A DNA stretch of 64,000 nt from Mesocentrotus franciscanus (taxonomy: Eukaryota; Echinodermata; Echinoidea; Camarodonta; Strongylocentrotidae): the NCBI GenBank assembly GCA_037976565.1, contig CP137672.1, positions 30,075,218 to 30,139,217 of the forward strand, read 5' to 3'. The position numbers and the translations under genes are program-made. A model generated the notes under the pieces. The model was not told the DNA's origin and did no database searches. It saw only the letters and a list, made by a program, of their open reading frames with translations. Below are positions 33,663 through 64,000 of the stretch, in pieces (the stretch's first letter is position 1; each line of letters starts with the position of its first letter).

Positions 33663-34455
33663 CTCAGTTGCCAATTTGTTTTGGATGTAGAATTATTTGA
33701 TGATCAAAATAGGCTAAACTCTCTGTTGTAATTCCATTGTCAAAAATTGGGTTAATGGATGAAAGAAAATGGACAAGCAAACATGAAAAATCTCTAACAG
33801 TTCTCTCATTTTATATAACCTTTATATATTTTCCCAATAACTTTTGCACAAATGTAAACCTTTCTACACATCATAACATCTAAAAGACCTTTCAATAAAT
33901 ATCTTTTGTATTATACATACATGAAGACACTGACATAACACCAATATCAAACGTTGATCAGTAAATACACAATAAATGAGAGTAATAGAAAACATTCATT
34001 TTTAGTCATTTTTCTCATACCTGGGCAATTCCAAGGTATTTGGCCATTCGGTGTCTCATACGTTAAATTAGCTGCAATTACACTGCAAGCAAATCTTTTT
34101 CTAACGTTCCGGTGTTTTGTCAGAAATTGCTAAGCAACATCGCGATTAAACAAGAATTGCACGACAATAATGACTTAACAACAATAACTCTTTATGGACA
34201 AAAATTGTAGAGAATATTTGAATAATCATTAAAGCATAAAATGACACCTTAACTCATGATATAATAAGAAGTATTTAAATGTTTCATTAAAAAACCTAAG
34301 AGAAAATAGGGAAATCTTCTATATATATACAGGTTATCAGATGACTCTTAGAATTGTTGTTTATTCATTATGTTACAAATAAATGACTATTCACAAGCAG
34401 CTGTATATTTAATATGGTACAAATAGATAATGGCTTAAAATATATCGTCTATTCA

Positions 34456-34512
34456 GAGCCAGAAGGGGCAATAACTCTGTGTTATTATGAATGAGTTAGG
34501 ACCCACTGGCTC
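34456..34512. repeat. GAGCCAGAAGGG palindromic mini-element, copy 1
   Basis: Starts GAGCCAGAAGGGGCAATAAC and ends GTTAGGACCCACTGGCTC, so it can fold into a hairpin. Related to copies at 36,081 and 54,076. Confidence 0.6.
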
Positions 34513-36080
34513 CAAACAGATGATGTAAGAATTTAATTCTCCTAATAACTTCATGTATCAAAGATTACAACATAATTAATTAATCTAATTTATTCACAAG
34601 AATAAAAGGAAGTATATTTAGCTTGGATTTGCACAGTTGGAATGTACGTGTAGGAACACTATTTTGCATTTGCCTTGTTATTACAATCAAACTATGCTGT
34701 ATAAAAGAAGAACATGCATCATTAAATTCTCAAGAAATTAACCTTGATTTACCTTGATTTTACCTTGATAAAGTATTATAAATATAATAAACTCATTTGC
34801 CACTCAACCTCTTCTTATGTGAGGTTGCTGTTGGTTGTGTTTCTACTGATGCATTTATTGTTGCATGCGTAGACGGACATGAATAAGAATATAGCATTAT
34901 GATCAAAAGAAATTATTCAAACACAAATAAGATTTTGCAGTCCCACAAACACCTAGATCCTCCAACATTTGGCTACTCTCATAATTCTTGTAAAAATTCA
35001 TAATGAATGCAGTTTGGTCCGGACAAGTTTCTAATTTTCTCAGACTGGAAACAAATTTGAAGGACACATTTTAGTTATACAGATGTATGTTGATCTTATT
35101 AAACATTATTTTTGTAAAAATATTATAATGATTTTATTACCTTGATGTGCACGAAAACAAATATGCAGTTCAATATTTAATTATTTCATTTGCATACCAA
35201 ATGTACCTTACAGGGCCTACATGAAACGTAGCCTAGTATTACAATACTATGCTGTTTAATTAAAACTACAAATAAATAGATGGAATAAATATAGGTTAAT
35301 GTTGCGTAGGAATGCAACACAAAAGCTGAGTCTAAAATGGTTTTCTTGTATAAATGAAAAGCTCTTAAAGATAAAGACCAGTTCTGGTCATGCGGTTGCA
35401 TTGTGAAAGAAACGTTGTGGAATCGATCAGAAAAGGTTGATCATCTAGCATATAAGTATTGGTGTGTACTGCAAGGTTCTGGAATCATCAAAATGATAAG
35501 AAATTTGGCCCAGTCTTGGTAAAGTTACAAGCACTGTACACAGAAAGATGTATATGGGACTACGCGACCACGTGCGCGATATGTATTTGGTCCCAATAGA
35601 TATAATAATTTACCAAATATATCAATTAGTAGGCATTTTCCCGACTTTCCCGGCAAAATTTGTATCATCATGTATTAGTCAAAACATATTCTTTCACATG
35701 ATTGGTAATGACTGGAGCTTCCATTTCATTTTTTTGAGAGAGGGGCGTTTCCAAAACTTGTCTTTACCTTTAACTTTTCTTTTTGTAAAAATGAATATAT
35801 AAAAAAAAGTATATACATGTACGTTACTATCATTATCTGTTTTCTTGTTCTAAGTGTGAATACAAATAAGAGAAATCAGTTACACACATGCCTGACACTT
35901 CAATAAATAACTTATTACGACAAATAATTTGAGCAAAAGCACACTATGCTAAATGGCTCTCTTTTGATATATAAATAATGATAAAACATTGTCTGTACAT
36001 TGATCCAATGTTTAAACCTACCCTAAGTCATTAATGCTTCGTAAATTTCAATCTTTGCGGACTTTAACATTGTCTGTCAA

Positions 36081-36148
36081 GAGCCAGAAGGACTAGAAGG
36101 GTGTTCACTCTGTGTATATGAGTATATGAGTTAACACCATTCTGGCTC
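36081..36148. repeat. GAGCCAGAAGGG palindromic mini-element, copy 2
   Basis: GAGCCAGAAGG at the left and ACACCATTCTGGCTC at the right, with GTGTTCACTC facing GAGTTAACAC between them. It directly precedes the LINE 3' fragment. Confidence 0.6.
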
Positions 36149-36149
36149 T

Positions 36150-36430
36150 CAGCAGAAAACGACCAGAGAAAGAAGAGGGCATAACAGGCAATTCCAACAG
36201 ACCCACTCACGAACGGACACATTCGCAAACTCCTTCTTCATGAGAACAGTGCGTGATTGGAACCAGCTTAAACTGGAGACTATCGCCCACACTGACCCCG
36301 TCAAATTCAAAATTGCCCTGACGTCCCCCCCATCTACAAATTAATACACCCTACCCGTACCTCCAGTTAAAACTCAGACGAGTATTTTGGAGGACCAACC
36401 AACCAAGAAGAACCAAGAAAAAAAAGAAGA
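36150..36430 (+). mobile_element. LINE 3'-end fragment
   Basis: A plus-strand frame ending at about 36,345 reads RTDTFANSFFMRTVRDWNQL and then LETIAHTDPVKFKIAL, the typical last residues of a non-LTR retrotransposon ORF2 product. An A-rich GAAGAACC-type tail follows (36,400-36,432). It lies antisense to PI4KA, beyond its last exon. Confidence 0.7.
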
Positions 36431-36565
36431 AGAATGTATTATCTATGGAATAAATGCATATCCTCATAACAAAGCTACTGGAACATATTTCAATATAACA
36501 TTATTGGGGGGATTATACATACATCATCTATTGCACTTTTATCATCTTGTATCGTAGCAACGGTT

Positions 36566-55288
<18,723 letters not shown>

Positions 55289-55379
55289 CTGATAGAAAGA
55301 TATGGCAAGCGAGAAGGTACTGTTAACAGGGTTGGTGCAGAATTAAAATATTGATACCTTTCAACAACAGTCTCAAGAT

Positions 55380-55634
55380 GTTGAAGAAGACGAAAGAAGA
55401 AAGAAAGAGAAAGGAAAGATGAAAGAGGAGGAGAAGAAGAAAGAAGAAGGAGAAGAAGGAGAAAGAAGAAGAAGAAGAAGAAGAAAAAGAAGAAGAAGAA
55501 GAAAGAAGGAGAAAGAAAGAAGAAGAGAAGAAGAAGAAGAAGAAGAAGAAGAAGAAGGAGGAGGAGGAGGAGGAGGAGGAGGAGGAGAGGAGGAGGAGGA
55601 GAAGAAGAAGAAGAAGAGAAGAAGAAGAAGAAGA
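55380..55634. repeat. (GAA/GAG/GGA)n tract at contig end
   Basis: Purine-only repeat running directly into the N gap, and probably the reason assembly stopped. Long Glu/Arg and Phe/Ser/Leu open frames across it and the Ns are artefacts. Confidence 0.95.
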
Positions 55635-56134
55635 NNNNNNNNNNNNNNNNNNNNNNNNNNNNNNNNNNNNNNNNNNNNNNNNNNNNNNNNNNNNNNNNNN
55701 NNNNNNNNNNNNNNNNNNNNNNNNNNNNNNNNNNNNNNNNNNNNNNNNNNNNNNNNNNNNNNNNNNNNNNNNNNNNNNNNNNNNNNNNNNNNNNNNNNNN
55801 NNNNNNNNNNNNNNNNNNNNNNNNNNNNNNNNNNNNNNNNNNNNNNNNNNNNNNNNNNNNNNNNNNNNNNNNNNNNNNNNNNNNNNNNNNNNNNNNNNNN
55901 NNNNNNNNNNNNNNNNNNNNNNNNNNNNNNNNNNNNNNNNNNNNNNNNNNNNNNNNNNNNNNNNNNNNNNNNNNNNNNNNNNNNNNNNNNNNNNNNNNNN
56001 NNNNNNNNNNNNNNNNNNNNNNNNNNNNNNNNNNNNNNNNNNNNNNNNNNNNNNNNNNNNNNNNNNNNNNNNNNNNNNNNNNNNNNNNNNNNNNNNNNNN
56101 NNNNNNNNNNNNNNNNNNNNNNNNNNNNNNNNNN
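55635..56134. other. Assembly gap of exactly 500 N
   Basis: The round number indicates a placeholder of unknown size between two contigs. Confidence 0.98.
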
Positions 56135-56316
56135 ATGAACCCCATTTAGAGCTGTATCTAAAATGAACACAAATCTGTTACTTAATGCTTGCTCCAGATG
56201 TGTGATTTGTATTGATGCAACAAAATTAGCACATAGAATATGTGTATCGCAAACCTAGAACCAACCAACCAACACAAGCTAAGCTACCAAACACGACAGT
56301 GCCTCAATTTATTTAC

Positions 56317-59300
56317 CGTCTCTTTCCTTGGCTTCCTCGTCTTTGAAGATGTTGGTCTTCATGTTCCAGATGAGCTGATGGGCCAGGAGTTGGGACTTCT
56401 TTGCCAGGACCAGGATCAGCTCCGTCACAAAGCCAAACTGCATTATCAAATAAAAACAAACAAGCAAACAAACAAAATAAATGATAATTAAGGCTCATTA
56501 ACATATGACTAAGCAAATCTGTGTGGTATTTTGTAAAGTGGGGATTAAAAAGGTATTAAACTGCATGGAATAAATTTCATACAATTACAAAGTTACCTGT
56601 GAATTATAGGATAAATTAATGATATAAAAAAAAAAAATAAACAAATACGTGTATTTTTACAGGCAATAGTCAACAATAGGATTAGATAAAATGAATAGCA
56701 AATGCAACATCTAATGATTGATATCTATTTCTGATCTTTTGTAGAACCTTAGATTACATTTTTGAATTATCATTACCCAAAATATCTCAAAGTGGGTGAA
56801 TAGTATTTGTTCATTACTTTTTCTTGAACAATAATGCAGCAATATTTCTCTCTCTCTCTCTCTCCCTTTACTTCCATCTTAATTTTCTTTCATTTTTGTT
56901 GTTTGTTTGTGACATGATACATAGTATCCTATTTTTGTTACATGATATATCATCGTATTGATAGTATTGTGTGATTGTTTATTATGCCCGTGTAGTGTTT
57001 CTTTTCTGTGTTTTTCTCAAATACGCATCAATAAATACAAATCAGAATCTCAGGTTAAGAGTAAAGATTTGTGGATCACTCACCGTATCGTATCTGACAG
57101 CCTGTACTAGCTGAGGGACGTAAAAGAGCAGGGCCTCTGGCGGGTAGTCCTGCAGGACCCTGGTTGCATACTGGGCCGTCAGGGGGTGCGGGGGGTACTG
57201 CTGGGAGAAGTATGACAGGGCAGTGACCGGTGGAACGGGCGCCCAGCAAAGGATGTGACTCAACTGATGAAAGATGGATAAGACCCAAACAAAAATGGTT
57301 AAACAATGATGAGGAATGGAGCTGGAAGATCCATGAATACCTATTTGTTACAAGAGAACACAGTTTCGTGCTCAAATTTTGGTAAAACCCTAAATGCCTT
57401 TCGTCAGATATTTTAGGAGGGTTATCATCAAAAGTGATCTGTCAAATGAAAGGTTTAGTGATCAAATCAAATTCTACAGATGATACAATCTTGAGCCAAC
57501 AGCTTCATTTTTCTGTATCCTACTCCTCCAATTTCTACAATGATATATTCTAAGAAACCTGTCTGATGTCTTCCTTTCGAAGTCTTTCCATATAGATGAC
57601 CATCCATGACTATGATCATTAGACTGTCATTTTGCTTTGTCTATACAATTTCTTCTGTTACTAATTGATTTTTTTATCGTTTGATCGTATTCAGCAGCAC
57701 ATGCTCCTCATGAACCTTCTGCAGTACCTCCTTATTTGTGATTCTATCCCTCCATGGCACACTTTGCATTTCTCCCCCCTCCCCCCTCTTTTTTTTTGGG
57801 GGGGGGCAGTGATTACTTGATAATTTGTGAGATACATGTATTCATAATTTAATTATCAAATATCAAATCAAAGCTAAAATATATGTGTTTTGTCCTATGC
57901 AATTTAGGAATGATAATTATACTTGAAGCAGAATTGAGATGTACAAACTGACCTCTGCGACATCTGCATCCACACTGTGTTCTGTGACCAGGAAGTGAAT
58001 AGCACTTGGGAGGTCAGAGACGGCCATGGGGTTGAGCCGCACCATACGCGTCACCTCCTTGACAAGGCTCTCAGAAGATTTGAACCTGATGTCAAATAAA
58101 TAAAGACATCTGATTAGACCTGTTAGAGAAAACCGAGGCACATCTTTCCACTTGCTTTTTACCAAAGGAATGCATCTGACATTAAAAAATCATCTTTGCT
58201 CTTTGCCTGATCTAGCTGGCAAGGGCCGGCTATCGTTAGCATGAGGGCATCGTTTCATGAAATCGTCAAGAGTACAAGTTTACCTACATTCTACTGACAC
58301 ACAAGTTGATTTCAATACACATGTTTCAATGGGATGTCGGCGAACTTGTACTTATGATGGTTATGTGAGATGCATGCCTGCCCTAACTGGCTAGATTCTT
58401 GATAGGTTAGAGATCCATTCATCCATTTATCTATCCATCAGTTCATCCATCCAATCCATTCAATCATTCATCCCTCCATCTATCTTAAACCATCCATTTA
58501 TCAATCCATCCATTCATTCTTCCGTCTACTATTCATCCATCCCTTCATCTATCTATCTACCATCCATCCATCCCTTAATCACTGACATCACTCACCTGAC
58601 AGGAAGCTGACAAGCCAGATGAGGGGACACCTCCCAGGCGAGGTGAGCAAAGTCCCTCCAGGTGCGTTCATTAGTAGGTGTCTGGACCCTCCAGTTAGCA
58701 ACCAGCTCCTCTCCTGGTAGCTTAACTTCTGGGTTGTCTAAGGGATTACACCAGCAACACAGTCTCTCTATCTCATTCACCTGATAGAAGAATAAAGAAT
58801 AGAGTCATTTCAAAATATCTATTTCATCTTCTCTTCAGTTAGCAACTGGCTCCTCTCCTTGAAGCTTGGTCTCAGGATTTTCTAAGGGAGTCCACAAGGA
58901 GCAAAACCCCTCAATATCATCACCCAGCAGGTAGAAATCACCAGCATGCAGATATATATTTATTTTCATTTATCCAAAAGGCATCATTTATCTTACTTTG
59001 AGCTCCAAACCCATATTGATTCATCTTTATTATGAACAGGAGGATAACAAAGAAGATAATCGCAGAGCGAAATGTGACTTTTCACTTGAGATTAATGACT
59101 AGTATCATGAGTCTATGTGCCAAACATATGTAAAACATAGAAAATAAAGATATTTTTGACACCTTCAACAATAACAACTTGGCTTGACCTTTCCAATTCT
59201 ATTATTTTTCTTAAAGATAAATTTCCCAACGATTCAACTAAGCTAATTTTCACATAAACAAGCTTTAAAATCTCATCTACAATGTTCATACATGTAGGCA

Positions 59301-62300
59301 AAAACAGAGCCTTAATTTGTACAAACATTACATCATTCTACCACAATCTTTCACTATCAAAGAAGGTTAAGTCCAACACTAACTAGATTAGTTTGGCTAA
59401 AAACACAACTATTTCCCACCTAAAAATAGTTGTCATTTGTTGTTAATTTCGACCCAAACTTTTTGTCTTCCATCTCTTTTATCTGATTTTTACATTTTTA
59501 CAGAAGAATATCAAGATGAGGGTACATACCAGCAAAGAGAGGATAAGATTCCTTCTCTTCATGTACTCCTTGGCATACTTGGCGCCGACCTCGCCGCTCT
59601 TCCTTGTGACCGACGACCTCTTGGACACGATGGACATGTTACTGGACAGCGGCATGGTGTTCATCCAACCCTGAGGGCGCCCTGCTGTTGGCCTGGTGTT
59701 GAGGTACTCGTTGCTGGCTCGCAGTTCGGCTGGGGTGATGCCTAGTGTGTGTACATCCTCGGCCTCTGTAGGTTTGGGATAACAGTGAAATGTTCCAAAT
59801 ATTTCAAGCTTACTGTTGATAGTGTATACTACATGTATATTCAGCTTACATCGTGTTAACATCAAAACAAGGAATAAACACAAATACAAAGATTAAACGA
59901 GGCTTGAAATATAGACAGTAAACCTGGAAACTTTTGTGAATAGCTAAATTCTAGTGTATCATGAAATTTTGTGAATCTGAACCACTCATTAAATTTTCTT
60001 GCACACACAAGTTTCTAGGGTGGCAATACAATACATCCAATATGTTAATAAATATTTTAGAGAAACCAAGAATGTTTTTTTTTATCACTAAACGATGTAA
60101 TACTGATTAAATGAATGATAGTGAATCCTAAGCTTTCAACTAGGTAAATCTGACCTAAATCAAGCACTTGGGACTTCTTACAGATCAAAAAGAGTCATTT
60201 TGTTTACACTGAAATGTATTACCTCTGTCAAATAATGTAATCATACATGCAAACACAGATCTTGAACTGCTGTGTACAACTGTGTAGGCTCTCATGCATT
60301 TCTTTTCTGCCAGCATAGTACGGTCTCACCACTATACAAATAATAGCAACAACAACAACAGCAGGAGCAGCAACAACAGAAACAATAAAAACAGCAACAA
60401 CAGCAACAGCAATATCATCAACAAAAGTATTCACTAACCTTGTACCACAGCTGTGGTAGCTCTGAGGTATTTCTTCTCTGCCAGCATGGCATGGAAGAAC
60501 TTGATGAGAATACTGATGTCTTCCCTCAGCTCGCTCACAGACTGGGTAGGGCATACTGGAGCAACACTGCAAGATATATGTTGGATGGGAACGGTCATAT
60601 ACCGTGAAAGGGGTTGGTTGCTGATAGCAGCACACAATTATTCCCGCATATGTCAAGTTTGGTCAAGTTTGAATTTTGCAATAGAAGTGTGTTGTTTAGT
60701 TAAGCCTTCAATGTTTGAATATATTATATCTCTGCGCTTAAACAATAGTTGTACTCAACATTTACAATGAGTGATTTCAAGTTGGGTGTTAGTGTTAGTG
60801 TTAGTGTTTAGAGCAGTCAAGAGCAGTCAAGAGCTCTTAAATCGAGCTTAAAATTTGCTGATGAAATTAAGAGCCCGATACCGATATCAATATCGATAGC
60901 TTAACACTAACACCGAACTGGAAATCAACATTTGCTTAATCCATAGAGGCTAGTGTTAGTGAATAGGACATTTGTATGTAAACTATTAACACCAGCCACA
61001 AAGGTCAGTTCAACAGACGACAATTTTGCAAAGTCGATAACACTAGCTACCGGAAGTTGACGATATTCAGAGGTCAAAGCCTTAACACCAGCTGATTTCC
61101 ATCTCGGTGTTTATGACTGGTGTTAGTGTTTATTAAACACTAACACCAGCCATAAACACCCAACTTGAAATCACTCAATGTATGGCTTTAAGTACATAAA
61201 ATCATTGGAAACATTTATTCTCTGTAAAGCACCATGATGTAGCCCTATCTATGGTAGAAATACTTCATTATCTTTCAAGACACAATATGAATGCTTGATG
61301 TATAAGGACATTTATCACTTTCATTCAACTCACATGTAACAATTGCGGTAAATCTACTTCACACTTCTAATGATAAAACAAAATGTAAGAGATTGTTGGT
61401 CAAGTTTGAATAAAGACATGCATGTACAGTCAAACCTGCTTTAGTGACCACCTGTCTACAAAGACCACCTGCCTACAAAGACCACATTATTTGTTTCCCT
61501 TGAAAATGGTTTCTCACTGAAAGATGTACTAAAGGAACCTGTCTACAAAGACCACCTGCCTATAAAGACCACTTTTTGTGTTTCCCTTGGGCGGTTGCTA
61601 TAGACAGCTTTGACTGTATATCATCCTTTAGACTAAAATAAAAAGGAAACTGTTTATTACATCCCAAATAGAAATGACCATAGCAAAGTCACCTGAAGAA
61701 GTCAAACGCAGCAGAGTAGATCCTTTCTCTCAAGACGTTCTTGCCCGTACTGCTGGGTAGGATATCCCCTGCAGGAGGGACAGTCCCATGCAGAGCAGTC
61801 TGAAACGGGGCCCATGGCTGCGATGTGCCGGGAGAGGGCGCCTTTGTCTGGCCGACCTGCATGGGTAGGGAGCGGTGCAGGATGGAGATGAAGATCTCGA
61901 CCACGTTGATGCTGCTGTACTTGATGCTCTCAAGGCGCTGGTGTAAGAACTGCAAAGAGAGTTTAAATGACAATGATGATGACTGTAATAATAGTTTTTA
62001 CTTACTTGAATTAAATTCAAGTTTGCTATTATACCTTTCTGTATACTCTGTTAATTCCTACCTATCCCTAGTAGGATATATTTCAACAACTACATTTTAT
62101 GTACATTATAAATAAAATTAAAACAAATATTTAGAGAGATGTGAGTTGGTCTAGCAGCACGTTCACTTGGTCAGCTCTCTGTCTTCGCCTACATAGTGGC
62201 TCAGGCGACCCCGATTCGAAACTGAGTCATTTTAAGGTCGGTCCCCAGACGTAAATAATCATATCTGATTGATACACGTCTGTAAAAACCCACTTACACA

Positions 62301-63934
62301 CACAAACACCATGTTATAAATTACTCTTTTCATGAGAAGTGCACAAGGACTTACATATGTATCATATTTTGTTGTTTTCATTGTTTAATATTACCATTAT
62401 TAATTATCATTACTATCATCATCATCATCATAATTACGGTACCTGAGTCCAGATGTGATGTGGTGTAGCATTTGGTGGGTTGGGTTCGGGATATCATCAC
62501 CGCTGATGGCCGCCAGAGGACTGGGATCTTCAACATCAATAGAGAACAGACCAAGTCTCTTGTCCATGCTCATCTGCCATGCTCCGGCCATCTCACGCAT
62601 TAACTATCGAGAAAAGAAAAAGATACAAATGTATTCACCATCTACTACATGGATTTGTACAATGAAAGTAAAGCTTTTATCTCTCATACATCTTGATTTC
62701 TTTGGCACAGAATTTAATTTTAAATGTCTCAATTTATTGGGGCGTTATATAAACAGGAGCTCCCAAATTCCTTCTTTTTGGAAAGGCAATAATGAAGAAA
62801 TTATATTAATCATGTGTCTATTAAAGCAATGTATATGAATTATGAAACATGAGATAATACACAACAAAGTTTCAAGTATCCTTTTTACAGAATGATTGTG
62901 AGAATAGAGTTTGGATCAAATGAAAAAACAAACAAACAATGTCCTGGGTTAAATCCATCTCTAGCAGGTGAACATCAGGCTTCCTCAGAATATCTCTTCT
63001 ATGCTGTAGTAATGATTTGTTTCTCTTTACCTGCAGTTCCATGTCCGATCTGGCGGCCAGCAGCCATTCCCAGCATGCAACAGCCTTCTCCATAGCGTGT
63101 GTTGTGAAGAGCCTGACCGGTGCCCTACATAGGCTATACAACAGGTATCTATCCACACCTACAGATTATCGAGTGAATGAATGAATGAACGAACTTTATT
63201 ACCAAAACTTTATCTTAATAGAGTACACATTCGAAATACAATTCTTTGGCAATAGGACACTGCTTGACAGGGTGTGGGGCCTTTCTGAAACAAATTATAT
63301 ACAATATACTTACATTAGAATGGTGTACATACCTTGTGACAAATATGAATGACACACTCACATGTACATTATACAAATGAATTACATTCCTTGTTAAACA
63401 GTTTGTAACAAAACATGAATCGTTTGTTTTATAAAGCAGGTCTAAAATATGAATATAGAGTCTTTATCTCTCTGTATCGCTATATCTGTCTGTCTGCTGA
63501 TTTACATGTACATGTACCTACATGTATCTGTCTTTTTTACTGCTTGTCTGTCTTTCTGTCTCCCTCTCTCTGTGTCTCCCCCTCTCTTTGCGGACCTCTA
63601 CAAAATGTGCTTCTTGGTGCTGATTCTTGCTATTTCTGTCTGTCTAATCACCTTGATCTTTCTCCTTCCTTCTTTCTTTCTATCTCCCCTCTCTCTCTCT
63701 CTCCTGTCATCTCTTCGGTCATCCACAATCTATCCTTATTGCATGTACTGTAGTACAATACAAACACCACTTACCTTCACTTGAGATGAGGAGAGCACAG
63801 ACTCTGAACATAGAATTAGTGAAAGCATCTTCTCTCTTCGAATCACACGCCTTGTCAAGCTGTCCATTCAGTACATGAGATAGACTAAAACCTCCGGGCC
63901 CTGCGTCGGTGTAGATTGCTTTCATGCCAGATAC
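56317..63934 (-). CDS. PI4KA: PI4KA, repeated exons after the gap (10 exons, middle of the protein)
   Basis: Exons, minus strand: 63,775-63,934; 63,031-63,158; 62,443-62,603; 61,693-61,949; 60,439-60,566; 59,530-59,765; 58,596-58,780; 57,953-58,085; 57,084-57,263; 56,317-56,437. These equal the exons from 53,001 down to 45,342 in the first copy and encode the helical region before the kinase domain. Here 63,775, 58,596 and 57,953 are in frame where the first copy is broken ([41 protein letters not shown]). In turn 62,443-62,603 is one base short and 61,693-61,949 is three short by separate single deletions. The best gene model takes the intact version of each exon. Most likely this is the same gene seen on an unmerged overlapping contig or haplotype, not a second gene. 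Confidence 0.93.
58838..58925 (-). pseudogene. Relic of a duplicated PI4KA exon (copy 2)
   Basis: Same relic as at 47,896-47,981 with an uninterrupted 29-codon frame ending in TGA where the functional exon has TGG. It lacks usable splice sites. Confidence 0.7.
60769..61176. mobile_element. Palindromic GTGTTAGTG MITE, repeated copy
   Basis: Counterpart of 49,826-50,233 in the duplicated segment. No difference was noticed. Confidence 0.7.
61425..61618. mobile_element. Tc1/mariner-like MITE, repeated copy
   Basis: Counterpart of 50,482-50,675 in the duplicated segment. Confidence 0.65.
62136..62305 (+). mobile_element. SINE family B, repeated copy
   Basis: Counterpart of 51,193-51,362. One T fewer in the TTTTT run before AAGGTCGGTCC. 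Confidence 0.7.
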
Positions 63935-64000
63935 CTGAAAGAAACGTTAAACAGAAGGGAAATTGTACTCTGCACTTCAGATGCAAATTGCAAATGGAGT

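Larger units (their letters stand above)
33663..36565. other. Convergent intergenic region / 3' UTR of PI4KA
   Basis: Lies between the 3' ends of the two convergent genes. It is AT-rich with no coding signature except the LINE tail at 36,150-36,345. Two copies of a small palindromic repeat are present (34,456-34,512; 36,081-36,148). I could not place the PI4KA polyadenylation site confidently. Confidence 0.5.
56135..64000. repeat. Second copy of the duplicated PI4KA segment
   Basis: Begins at the first base after the gap with the sequence of 45,158 and follows it, in direct orientation, to the end of the window. Confidence 0.95.

Noticed and set aside
56317..63934. A true second PI4KA gene or internal tandem duplication
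   Set aside because: The second copy begins exactly at a 500-N gap, is nearly identical including introns, and shares all repeat insertions. Unmerged contigs explain it better, pending read depth.

Overview
The window looks like low-GC, intron-rich, repeat-dense nuclear DNA of an invertebrate deuterostome, most likely a sea urchin or other echinoderm. This rests on split genes with GT-AG introns, proteins that align clearly but not closely with the human ones, frequent short words such as TACATGTA and TAGGCCTA, and many tRNA-derived SINEs, TTAA-flanked MITEs and non-LTR retrotransposon fragments. The species cannot be named from the sequence. There is no bacterial operon, CRISPR array or cellular tRNA/rRNA gene.

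Layout. Positions 1-10.3 kb are intergenic and built of repeats: a long inverted repeat, a MITE dense in CCCATATGGG, and a hAT-like element with an internal tandem satellite that inserted into a TTAA MITE. BET1 (Golgi Qc-SNARE, minus strand, 4 exons) lies at 10,343-13,113. A repeat-filled spacer (13.1-18.8 kb) holds a TTAA MITE with a near-perfect hairpin and a dead LINE. TANGO2 (minus strand, 7 coding exons, 278 codons) spans 18,848-27,101, with a truncated CR1-like LINE in its first intron. Facing away from it at 27,987-33,547 (plus strand, 7 exons, 311 codons) is a predicted secreted, probably GPI-anchored protein with two tandem transcobalamin-C-terminal-like (DUF4430) domains. It converges on PI4KA (phosphatidylinositol 4-kinase alpha, minus strand), whose last 23 coding exons run from 55,288 down to the stop at 36,566.

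After exactly 500 Ns (55,635-56,134) the sequence restarts as a second, nearly identical copy of what lies at 45,158-53,064, and ten PI4KA exons appear twice. The most economical reading is two overlapping contigs or haplotigs left unmerged, not a biological tandem duplication. The two copies carry different one- or two-base deletions, mostly in homopolymers, in their coding exons, and BET1 exon 2 has a similar one. The raw sequence therefore contains indel errors, and apparent frameshifts should not be read as pseudogenes.

Three of the four genes have membrane-trafficking or membrane-lipid roles in other animals (BET1 in ER-Golgi fusion, TANGO2 in Golgi organisation and metabolism, PI4KA in plasma-membrane PI4P supply), but there is no evidence that they are co-regulated. 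PI4KA and TANGO2 are also neighbours at human 22q11.2, so this may be an ancient linkage. The most novel items are the double-DUF4430 protein and several structured repeat families.
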